Origin: an uncultured Clostridia bacterium
GTDB taxonomy: Bacteria; Bacillota; Clostridia; Christensenellales; Borkfalkiaceae
Assembly (NCBI GenBank): GCA_947632015.1
Contig: CANRNP010000012.1
Location: forward strand, 1 to 40,313
Direction: 5' to 3'
DNA length: 40,313 nucleotides
The position numbers and the translations under genes are program-made. Positions 34,133-40,313 of this stretch are shown here, piece by piece. Within the stretch, counting starts at the first letter, position 1; each line of letters starts with the position of its first letter. Under the pieces are notes generated by a model that saw only the letters and a list, made by a program, of their open reading frames with translations, did no database searches and was not told the origin of the DNA.

Positions 34133-37100
34133 TCAGTCTTTCTTCTTTTTGAGGACGAGAGCGCCTGCGCCGAGGAGAACGACTGCCGCGATAATCGCGC
34201 TGCCTGCGCCGATGACGCCGCCGCAACCGCCGGACGCGCCTGCTTCGCCTGCGTCGCCCTTATCGCCTTTTTCACCCTTTTCGCCTTGGGCGCCGGTTGC
34301 GCCGGTTTCACCCTTTTCGCCGGGATCGCCCTTGTCGCCCTTGTCACCCTTTTCGCCCTTTTCGCCCTGCGCGCCGGTTGCGCCGGTTGCGCCGACGACG
34401 TTGCCGAGGTCTGCGGTCGTGTTATCGGAATAGGTGACGATGAGGTGACCTTGATCGTTGATCTCGAACTTCGTTACGGACTTGCCTGCTTCCGCGGAGC
34501 CCGCTACATCGTTCCAAATATCGCCGTCCGTCGAGTATTGAAGTTTGCCTTCGTTGACTCTGAACTGCACTTCCGCGGGCTGAGCGCCGCCCTCGCCGTT
34601 GACGGTGATGGAGACGGTCAGATAGAAAGTATCGGTCACATTTTTTCTGCCCTGTCTGTACTTGCCCTCGACCTTGATGGTGGCGGTGTATTCGCCCGCC
34701 TTCTGAGCGGTGCCGGAGATGACGTCGTCTTCGAGCGTTACGCCATCGGGAAGCGCGCCTTCGGAGATGCTGTAAGTAATTCCCTGATTGTACTTGGACT
34801 GGGTGACGACCTCGGAATTGATGAAGATTTCGACTTCGTCGCCGACGTCGTAGGTGAGTTCGCCGTTAAGTTCGAACGCGGACGCGACGTTGACGGTCAC
34901 TTGTGCGGAGGAGGTGATCCAACCCGCGACCGCCGCATTGATCGTGAAGGTGTAGGTGCCGGGAGCCGCGGTTGTCGTGCCGCTGAGAACGCCGGTGTTC
35001 GCATTGAGGGAAAGCCCTGCGGGAAGATCGCCGGTTACGGAATACTTCACGCTGTTGCCGTTGAGCGCATCCGCCGCAATGCCGACGTTTTCGTTGACGG
35101 CAACGCCCTGCTTCGCTTCGACAGTCTTAGCCGTGACGCCGGAGCTCACGCCGTTGCGGTTGCCCATGGTGTTCGCCGCGACATAGAGCACGCGCTGTGC
35201 CGCCGTACGGACATAATACCATTGATGATCGTTTTTTACATTGTTGACGAGCACGCACTTCTGCGCCGCGTCCCAGGTGCCGGTCGCCTTACCGCTGAGG
35301 CCGTTCGCACCTGTCGAGGTCGCCCTGCCGTCGGGAAGATCGCAACCCGCGCGGAGAAGCATATCCATGTTGTTCTGCTGGATGGCATTGTTACCGTAGT
35401 AGTCGGTGACATAGACTCCTTCCCAGCCCCATTCGTCTCTCACGTGTCTCGTGAGCATGTTGTAGTTCGCAACGCCGACCGCACGACCGATTCTGTTATA
35501 GGCAACCATTGCGGAGGTTGCGCCGCCCTCTTGCATCGCCATCTGGAATACCTTCGCGTAATCGCCGCGGATCGCGGCTTCGGAAGCCCAGGTGAAGAGG
35601 CACTGACGGGAACGGTTCTCTTCCTGATCGTTCAGATACATGTGCTTGACGTAGACGTTGAGGCCTCTCGACTGCGCGCCCTTGACGAACGCCGCCGCGA
35701 TGTAACCGCCCTGGATGCCGTCCTGGCTGTAATACTCGGTATTGCGTCCTGCGAAGGGCGAGCGGTGCGTGTTCATTGCGGGACCGTAGAGACCCTGCTG
35801 ATTGTTGAACATACCGAGATTGGCATCGATGATGCCGTATTGATTTGCAAGGTTGACGTTCCAGGTCGAGGAGACGACGGGCGCGTCGCACCAGGTGTAA
35901 CCGCAGAAGCTGTTGGGGCCGTTCTCGTCCTTCGTTGCCTGTTTATCGATTGCAGGAAGTGCAACCGTGACGTGCGAGCCGTTGCTGAGCAGATCAACCA
36001 TATCGGAATAGGTGAGCTGATCCATGAACTCCTTCCACTGAGGATCGCTTGCAGGGATACCGGACATGTCGCGCAGTTTCGTTACCACGTCGGAATAATC
36101 CGCTTCGTAGGCGTCGTTCTGCGTCCAGCCCTTCATGAGCTCCGCAAGTTCTTCTTTCGTCTTGTACCAATCGTAATGACCTTCTTCCGCGTAAACGGAC
36201 TTATAATAGTTGTTGCCGTCGTCCGCATAGTCGAGCTGACCGTCGACGCCCGTGGGAACATCCTGGTCAAAGTAAGTCCAATACACCGTCGCCTTGACGA
36301 ACTCGTCCGCGAGCGTGCGATCCGCTTCGGTGGGAGCCTTCGGATAGGTCCCAACCATGTCCGTACGGCTGAGGAGCGTCATCTTCGCACTATCGTCCTG
36401 ATTGATTTTGAGGAACGCATCGTCGGTGCCCTTGCTGTGATTTTCACGGATCGTGTCGTAGAAATCGCCGTTGGAATAGAGCGGCAGAATCTCGTTGTGG
36501 GAGAAGTCGTCGATCTTGAGGAGCGCCGCTTCGTCGCCGCTGATCGTGAAATCCTTCGAATCGAGAACATTGTGGGAATCCGCCATCACCTTGATGGTGT
36601 ATTTGCCCTCGTCGAGCTCATAGCCGCGATATTCGTTATCGTTTGCGTCGTTGTAGTCGTACGCCGCGAAATCCTGCACGTTGAAGGAAACGGTGACGTT
36701 CGCGGACTGACCGGGACGAAGCATGGGAGATTTCGCATAGCCGACGAGCTGAACCGCGGGCTTCTCGATCTTGCCGCTCGTGTAGGGAGCCGTGATGTAG
36801 ACCTGGACGACCTCTTTGCCCGCGTAGTTCCCCTTGTTGGTGACTTTGACGGTAGCATAGAGAGTTTCGACCTTGGCGGGCTTATCCTTTTCGGAATTGA
36901 AGAGGTCGGGAGTCACAGTCTCTTCGAGCGAGGTCTTTTTCGCGCCCTCAAAGTAGTAGATGTCCGTCAGATCCTGCTCGAACTCGGTGTAGGAAAGGCC
37001 GTGCCCGAAGGGATAGACGACTGCATAATTCCACCATTCTTCTGCGGTGCCGAGCGCTTCGCCCTGGGGCTGTTCGCTCACGAGTTTGTGCGTCGTCTTG

Positions 37101-38266
37101 TTATAGTAGATGGATTCTGCTTCAAGCTCGGCATAAACGGTTTCCCAATATTTATAGCCGAGATAGATGTCCTCTTCGTAGTCGATCCCGTAGTAGCCGT
37201 CGCCGCCGACATAGCCGTTGCCCGAGCCGGGCGTGGGCGCCTTTCTCTCCGTGCCGCCGACGTTTACCGTGAGGGTGTCGTCATAGGAATAGAGGTGCTG
37301 CGAGCCGACCTGCCGGTTGGTGCCGACGTTCTGCCAGGTGGGATCTGCGGTAAGGTCGCGGTTCCACTCATCGACGAGTTTTCCCGAAGGATTGATCTTA
37401 CCGTTGAGGATCTTCGCGACCGCTTTCAGCCCCGTCGTGCCGGGACGACCGATCCAAAGAATGGAATTGACCGCCTCGTCGTCGTCGAGATTGCCGAGCT
37501 CCATCACGTGGGAGGAGTTGATTATAACCACAATGCGGCTGAAATGCTTCTTGACGTAGGAGATCATCTTCTCCTCACTGTCCGAGAGCATGGAATAATG
37601 CTTGTAGGCTTTTTCGCCGTCTGCGTCATACTTATACTCTGTCGTTCTTCCAGAAACGGTGACTTCACCCGTAAAGAGCGCTTCGTGTTCCCAATCGTAC
37701 TCTACGCCGTCGCCGTCCTTGTTGTCCTCGACCTCGTTGAGCACGGTGGCGTTCTCTGCGCCCTCGCCGCCCGTTCTCGCCAAGATAATCACAGCGGCCT
37801 CGCCGTAAAGATCGAGCGAACCTTCCACGGTAGATGAGAATTCCGAATCTTCGGTCGCAAGCGAGGAAGCGCTGTTGCTCGCGCCGCTGTTGCCTGTCGC
37901 GGCATAGAAACTTTCGAGCGCAGGATTGACTTTGAATCCCTCTTCTCTGAGCGCCGCGGTCAAGGTGCCGCTCCCGCCGACGATGCTGTCCTGCGATCTG
38001 CCAAAGACGCTGATCCGCTCATTTCCGTAGAGAGGGAGCGTGCCGTCGTTCTTCATGAGAACACTGCCTTCCCCTTGGATCTCCTCGTTCAGTTCACGGG
38101 CCGCTTCCGTGACTTCCGCCGCGGAGCTGTAATCGGCATTGAACTTTCCCTCAGGGTCCAAAAGCAAAGCCGACGCATTCATTGCATACGGCGAAACCAA
38201 TGCAAGGCCCGTCAGTAATGCAATCCCACCCAGAAGAGCTTTTTTGGTTCCCTTCCGTTTTAACAT
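34133..38266 (-). CDS. Very large secreted GH3 glycosidase with Ig-like modules, collagen-like stalk and membrane anchor
   Basis: The 1377-residue protein has a signal peptide (1-33) and a circularly permuted GH3 core: C-terminal/Fn3 modules at about 40-580, then the barrel to about 1030. DENGPNSF, AGRNTEYYSQDG, KHMYLNDQEENR and the nucleophile D955 in VTDYYG are visible; the residue after TD is usually W or M, so the specificity may differ. Two He_PIG-type immunoglobulin modules follow (about 1060-1220), then 18 Gly-X-Y triplets (1292-1345), then a hydrophobic anchor ending KKKKD. The enzyme should stand off the membrane on a collagen-like stalk. The ATG at 38266 follows AAGGAGG. First gene of its operon. 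Confidence 0.9.
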   Translation of the reverse strand: MLKRKGTKKALLGGIALLTGLALVSPYAMNASALLLDPEGKFNADYSSAAEVTEAARELNEEIQGEGSVLMKNDGTLPLYGNERISVFGRSQDSIVGGSGTLTAALREEGFKVNPALESFYAATGNSGASNSASSLATEDSEFSSTVEGSLDLYGEAAVIILARTGGEGAENATVLNEVEDNKDGDGVEYDWEHEALFTGEVTVSGRTTEYKYDADGEKAYKHYSMLSDSEEKMISYVKKHFSRIVVIINSSHVMELGNLDDDEAVNSILWIGRPGTTGLKAVAKILNGKINPSGKLVDEWNRDLTADPTWQNVGTNRQVGSQHLYSYDDTLTVNVGGTERKAPTPGSGNGYVGGDGYYGIDYEEDIYLGYKYWETVYAELEAESIYYNKTTHKLVSEQPQGEALGTAEEWWNYAVVYPFGHGLSYTEFEQDLTDIYYFEGAKKTSLEETVTPDLFNSEKDKPAKVETLYATVKVTNKGNYAGKEVVQVYITAPYTSGKIEKPAVQLVGYAKSPMLRPGQSANVTVSFNVQDFAAYDYNDANDNEYRGYELDEGKYTIKVMADSHNVLDSKDFTISGDEAALLKIDDFSHNEILPLYSNGDFYDTIRENHSKGTDDAFLKINQDDSAKMTLLSRTDMVGTYPKAPTEADRTLADEFVKATVYWTYFDQDVPTGVDGQLDYADDGNNYYKSVYAEEGHYDWYKTKEELAELMKGWTQNDAYEADYSDVVTKLRDMSGIPASDPQWKEFMDQLTYSDMVDLLSNGSHVTVALPAIDKQATKDENGPNSFCGYTWCDAPVVSSTWNVNLANQYGIIDANLGMFNNQQGLYGPAMNTHRSPFAGRNTEYYSQDGIQGGYIAAAFVKGAQSRGLNVYVKHMYLNDQEENRSRQCLFTWASEAAIRGDYAKVFQMAMQEGGATSAMVAYNRIGRAVGVANYNMLTRHVRDEWGWEGVYVTDYYGNNAIQQNNMDMLLRAGCDLPDGRATSTGANGLSGKATGTWDAAQKCVLVNNVKNDHQWYYVRTAAQRVLYVAANTMGNRNGVSSGVTAKTVEAKQGVAVNENVGIAADALNGNSVKYSVTGDLPAGLSLNANTGVLSGTTTAAPGTYTFTINAAVAGWITSSAQVTVNVASAFELNGELTYDVGDEVEIFINSEVVTQSKYNQGITYSISEGALPDGVTLEDDVISGTAQKAGEYTATIKVEGKYRQGRKNVTDTFYLTVSITVNGEGGAQPAEVQFRVNEGKLQYSTDGDIWNDVAGSAEAGKSVTKFEINDQGHLIVTYSDNTTADLGNVVGATGATGAQGEKGEKGDKGDKGDPGEKGETGATGAQGEKGEKGDKGDAGEAGASGGCGGVIGAGSAIIAAVVLLGAGALVLKKKKD
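34232..34393 (-). repeat. Collagen-like Gly-X-Y coding repeat
   Basis: Eighteen uninterrupted Gly-X-Y triplets encode GAT, GAQ, GEK, GDK, GDP and similar units. The block GATGAQGEKGEKGDK occurs twice, and the DNA repeats accordingly, so length variation by slippage is possible. Confidence 0.9.
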
Positions 38267-38395
38267 AAAGTTTTCCTCCTTAAAAATTTTCTTTATTACG
38301 GCGCTCTGCGCTATAATACCTTCTTTGGCGGTGATCAAATCGGCGGTTCCTCGCCTCGCTCTTGCTCGAAGGTCCGCCGCTTCATCCTAACATTC

Positions 38396-38452
38396 ATTAT
38401 AAAGGATATTTCCCGAAAAGTACATTGCAATTTATCCACAAAACATTGCAAT
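38396..38452 (-). promoter_or_regulatory. Promoter of the GH3 surface operon with paired 21-bp-spaced boxes
   Basis: On the minus strand TATAAT (38401-38396) lacks a good -35. Two perfect ATTGCAAT boxes lie at 38424-38431 and 38445-38452, starts exactly 21 bp apart; the nearer ends 22 bases from the -10. A TCCACAAA segment next to a box is also shared with 28439-28480. The leader of about 120 bases includes a CGGCGG/CCGCCG stem (38341-38346 with 38374-38379). The rest of 38453-38618 is AT-rich without a gene. Confidence 0.75.
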
Positions 38453-38618
38453 TCGTAGCCATTTTTTGTTTTTTGTGGTGTTTTGACAATTTTTTTGGGT
38501 AAATTTTTCGATTATTCCATTTCTTTTTTGAGTATTCCATTCAATTTTATAACGAAATGAACTCCGCCCCGATCGCGAAAATCTTTGCGCCGCGCACAAA
38601 ACTTTTTTGCAAAACCTC

Positions 38619-38647
38619 TTGACACTTTTGTGGGAATATGATAGTTT
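38619..38647 (+). promoter_or_regulatory. Promoter of the metallophosphoesterase gene
   Basis: TTGACA (38619-38624) is followed after 17 bases by TAGTTT (38642-38647), preceded by TGA as an extended -10. The leader carries AGAGGA before the ATG at 38668. Confidence 0.6.
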
Positions 38648-38667
38648 CGTATGCAGGCAGAGGATCT

Positions 38668-39351
38668 ATGACTTATATCATTTCCGACATTCACGGCGAA
38701 TACGATTTATTTATAAAACTGCTTGAAAAAATAAAGTTTTCTGCGAGCGACAAACTCTACATCTGCGGGGATATCGTCGAAAAAGGAGATCATTCCATAA
38801 AACTTGCAAAAATGATTTCCCGCTTGCCGAACGCAAAGTGCATTGTGGGGAATCATGAATACGCATTTCTCAAATATTATTGGGCGCTCATGCAAGAATC
38901 GCCGTCCGACCTCGATGAAATATTGAGAAAATTGCAAGCCTATTTCCCCGATGACGGATATTTGCTTGATTGGGAACTCGTCGATTGGTTTGAAGCGTTG
39001 CCCTATTATATTGAGGAAGAGGCTTTTATCTGCGTCCATGCGGGGGTCCCGCTCGACAGCGAAGGGTTTATTTTACCCCTTGAAAAAGCGACTCCCGAAC
39101 AGCTTGTCTACGACCGGACGTTCAAAGAGGAGACCGTCTTGCCGAAGGATGGGAAATGCGTCTTTTTCGGGCATACGCCGACCATCAATATGGGATGGGA
39201 AAGCAAAATAAAACCCTATCTCCGCGAAAGCGCGAGAGGAGACAGGGTTTCCGGCTACTATAAAATTCATCTTGATCTCGGAACTTGGATGAGCGGCGTT
39301 CTCGGCTGTTTCTCGATCGAAACCTGCCAAACATTCTATGTCCAAAAATAA
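38668..39351 (+). CDS. Metallophosphoesterase (PrpE/ApaH-like serine/threonine phosphatase family)
   Basis: The 227-residue protein is a calcineurin-like phosphoesterase. The metal and catalytic motifs are in order: SDIHGEYDLF (6-15), GDIVEKGDHS (34-43), GNHEY (61-65), CVHAG (near 124) and GHTP (near 169). This set matches small phosphatases that act on phosphoserine/threonine proteins or on diadenosine polyphosphates; which of the two cannot be decided. It is cytoplasmic and monocistronic. The ATG at 38668 is chosen because AGAGGA lies just upstream and the DIHG motif then falls at the usual distance; a frame from 38638 would start inside the promoter. Confidence 0.9.
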   Translation: MTYIISDIHGEYDLFIKLLEKIKFSASDKLYICGDIVEKGDHSIKLAKMISRLPNAKCIVGNHEYAFLKYYWALMQESPSDLDEILRKLQAYFPDDGYLLDWELVDWFEALPYYIEEEAFICVHAGVPLDSEGFILPLEKATPEQLVYDRTFKEETVLPKDGKCVFFGHTPTINMGWESKIKPYLRESARGDRVSGYYKIHLDLGTWMSGVLGCFSIETCQTFYVQK

Positions 39352-39366
39352 GAAATATAATATGAA

Positions 39367-39661
39367 CACCCTCGCCTCCCATTTCCTCTCTTTCTCATAT
39401 AAACAAAAAGCGCCCCAATGGGCGCTGTTCGTTTATGGAGCAGGAAACGGGAGTCGCGCCTTTGGCGGCGCGCCCCGGTGAACAGCACACTGTGCTGTTC
39501 AGTTTGCGGGCAGGTACCCGCAAACCATCGCGCTACGCCGCGCGGGGAAGGGCACGGCTTGCGCTTGCCTCCACCCTCGCCTCCCATTTCCTCTCTTTCT
39601 CATATAAACGAAAAGCGCCCCAGTGGGCGCTGTTCGTTTATGGAGCAGGAAACGGGAGTCG
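39367..39661. repeat. 90-bp direct repeat carrying a tRNA-Gly 3' fragment
   Basis: Positions 39367-39456 and 39572-39661 are identical except for two bases. Each copy contains the tRNA terminator hairpin and then about 20 bases of the tRNA-Gly 3' end. In the right copy this leads into the complete tRNA; in the left copy it breaks off. The 115 bases between hold three hairpins: CGCC/GGCG, a 10-bp GAACAGCACA/TGTGCTGTTC, and a 9-bp GTTTGCGGG/CCCGCAAAC. No gene is seen. Confidence 0.85.
39611..39631 (-). terminator. Terminator of tRNA-Gly
   Basis: On the minus strand AGCGCCC and GGGCGCT pair around a four-base loop (39614-39631) and TTT follows. It starts about ten bases after the CCA end. A second copy lies at 39409-39426. 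Confidence 0.8.
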
Positions 39662-39715
39662 AACCCGCCGGAACCAGCTTGGGAAGCTGGCGCCATACCG
39701 CTAGGCGATTCCTGC
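39641..39715 (-). tRNA. tRNA-Gly (anticodon CCC), CCA encoded
   Basis: The minus strand gives a 75-base cloverleaf. The acceptor GCAGGAA pairs with TTCCTGC, followed by T and the encoded CCA. The anticodon stem CCAGC/GCTGG closes the loop TTCCCAA, giving anticodon CCC. GGTTCGACTC forms the T arm. A promoter lies upstream and a terminator downstream. Confidence 0.97.
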
Positions 39716-39726
39716 ATTCTATAACC

Positions 39727-39756
39727 ATTATACCCTAAAACTCGGCGCTCTGTCAA
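39727..39756 (-). promoter_or_regulatory. Promoter of tRNA-Gly
   Basis: On the minus strand TTGACA (39756-39751) and TATAAT (39732-39727) are both perfect and are spaced by 18 bases, with the start a few bases before the mature tRNA. Confidence 0.9.
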
Positions 39757-39850
39757 GCGCAAATTTTGCGAGTTTTGGTTTTTTTATAAAAAATCTTGGG
39801 AAGTTTTCCACATTTTCTGCCGAATTCGACAGAATAACATAAAAACTCTG

Positions 39851-39879
39851 TGGAATCGTCACAAGATATTTTATATAAT
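39851..39879 (+). promoter_or_regulatory. Possible promoter of the small-protein gene
   Basis: A perfect TATAAT (39874-39879) has only TGGAAT (39851-39856) at the -35 distance of 17. The leader would include GGAGGAGG before the ATG at 39915. The remainder of 39757-39850 is AT-rich, with no other feature seen. Confidence 0.5.
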
Positions 39880-39914
39880 CATGTCAAGCAAGTGAAAAAC
39901 GGAGGAGGTAAAAG

Positions 39915-40073
39915 ATGAGCCACGCAATTTCTTTGGAGGACTTTAAGGAAGAGATCAAGGATATGCTCTCGGTGTGCTTTGAATGCAATGTCCTGTCGGA
40001 CGGATCTCAGATTTATATGATCTTCCCAAGCGGACAAACTTTTTGCGTCAAAGTCGGCGAAGACGCCGCTTGA
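39915..40073 (+). CDS. Small hypothetical protein (52 residues)
   Basis: A short frame begins with ATG seven bases after a perfect GGAGGAGG and ends with TGA at 40071. The product, starting MSHAISLEDFKEEIKDML, is acidic, with a predicted N-terminal helix, two central cysteines (CFEC, residues 20-23) and a beta-like half (SDGSQIYMIFPSGQTFCVKV). It has no membrane span and no recognised family. A TATAAT box upstream and a terminator-like hairpin downstream frame it as an independent gene. CFEC together with C45 might bind metal, but that is speculation. Confidence 0.75.
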   Translation: MSHAISLEDFKEEIKDMLSVCFECNVLSDGSQIYMIFPSGQTFCVKVGEDAA

Positions 40074-40124
40074 TCGCCGCAAAAGAGGACTTACCGAAGA
40101 AATGCAGAAGAAAGACGGAAGAAG

Positions 40125-40165
40125 AAGCAGCCTTGCAGGAGTTTTGCGGGGCTGCCGCTTTTTTC
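40125..40165 (+). terminator. Terminator-like hairpin after the small-protein gene
   Basis: GCAGCC (40127-40132) pairs with GGCTGC (40150-40155), with a longer loop and a CG bulge, and is followed by CGCTTTTTT. Outer segments AAGAGGACTT (40083-40092) and AAGTCCGCTCTT (40172-40183) could extend the fold. Confidence 0.5.
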
Positions 40166-40265
40166 CGCGGCAAGTCCGCTCTTAAAATTTTTCGGGAAAA
40201 ATAAAAAAATAAAACAAAAACGCTTGATTTCTGCGATTGAATGTGGTACTATAATCAAGCAAGTC

Positions 40266-40313
40266 GGAAGTTTAGCTCAGTTGGGAGAGCATCTGCCTTA
40301 CAAGCAGAGGGTC
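40266..40313 (+). tRNA. tRNA-Val (anticodon TAC), cut by the window end
   Basis: The first 48 bases of a tRNA are present: acceptor strand GGAAGTT, TAGCTCAGTTGGGAGAGC as the D arm, and anticodon arm CTGCC/GGCAG-like stem around CTTACAA with anticodon TAC. A TATAAT box at 40250-40255 with a distant TTGATT (40224-40229) may be its promoter. The T arm and 3' end lie outside the window. Confidence 0.93.

Noticed and set aside
34232-34393. Short regular DNA repeats that might suggest a CRISPR or minisatellite
   Set aside because: They encode uninterrupted Gly-X-Y triplets in frame within the GH3 protein and have no repeat-spacer structure.
34286-37837. Very long open frame (about 1180 codons) on the plus strand antisense to the large GH3 gene
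   Set aside because: It lies wholly opposite a gene with clear GH3 motifs, has no recognisable domains, and its openness follows from the codon bias of the GH3 gene. The same applies to the 605-codon plus-strand frame at 31979-33796.
39435-39704. Open frames across the tRNA-Gly repeat region
   Set aside because: They run through a tRNA gene and through palindromes, lack ribosome sites and have no protein-like composition.

Overview
The window looks like chromosomal DNA of an uncultured anaerobic gut bacterium of the Bacillota (Clostridia, possibly Christensenellales-like). This is an inference. The supporting points are strong GGAGG-type ribosome sites, sigma-A promoters, a LemA partner pair, circularly permuted GH3 enzymes, and an overall catabolic style focused on plant or host glycans. 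No phage genes, transposase or CRISPR array were seen.

Layout. Positions 1-409 hold a two-copy palindromic repeat and no gene. A minus-strand operon follows: an SDR with a zinc-ribbon tail, a flavodoxin/ferredoxin protein and cysK (410-3756). Next comes a divergent pair, a membrane protein (3911-4921) and a small XRE regulator (5005-5217), with two identical half-site operators between them. Housekeeping genes fill 5303-16556: tex, a lipoprotein, mntP behind a manganese riboswitch and terminator, an RlmI-like methyltransferase, an Mbeg1-like hydrolase, lemA and its partner, tag, a small zinc-ribbon protein, a GNAT acetyltransferase and an ECF S component.

The core of the window is a nine-gene minus-strand operon at 16612-28376. 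In transcription order it encodes a GPH-type hexuronide symporter, glucuronate isomerase UxaC, an SDR of the mannonate oxidoreductase type, two paralogous PfkB kinases, 6-phosphogluconate dehydrogenase, a LarA-family nickel-pincer epimerase homologue, an AraC regulator and a GH2 glycosidase. Mannonate dehydratase (UxuA) and KDPG aldolase, which the textbook route needs, are absent from the operon. The gene set instead suggests a route from glucuronate to fructuronate, mannonate, gluconate (by LarA-type 2-epimerisation), 6-phosphogluconate and then ribulose-5-phosphate plus CO2.

Upstream lies a second minus-strand operon (28651-38266). It encodes a collagen-stalked GH3 enzyme, a lipoprotein with five InlB-type repeats and a carbohydrate-binding-like domain, a small membrane protein and a doubly anchored GH3 enzyme. 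Both operons carry a pair of ATTGCAAT-type boxes exactly 21 bp apart, placed just upstream of their -35 regions. This suggests that one activator, perhaps the AraC protein in the first operon, couples surface glycan hydrolysis to uronate uptake and breakdown.

The right end (38668-40313) holds a metallophosphoesterase, tRNA-Gly(CCC) beside a duplicated fragment of its own 3' end, a 52-residue small protein and the start of tRNA-Val(UAC).
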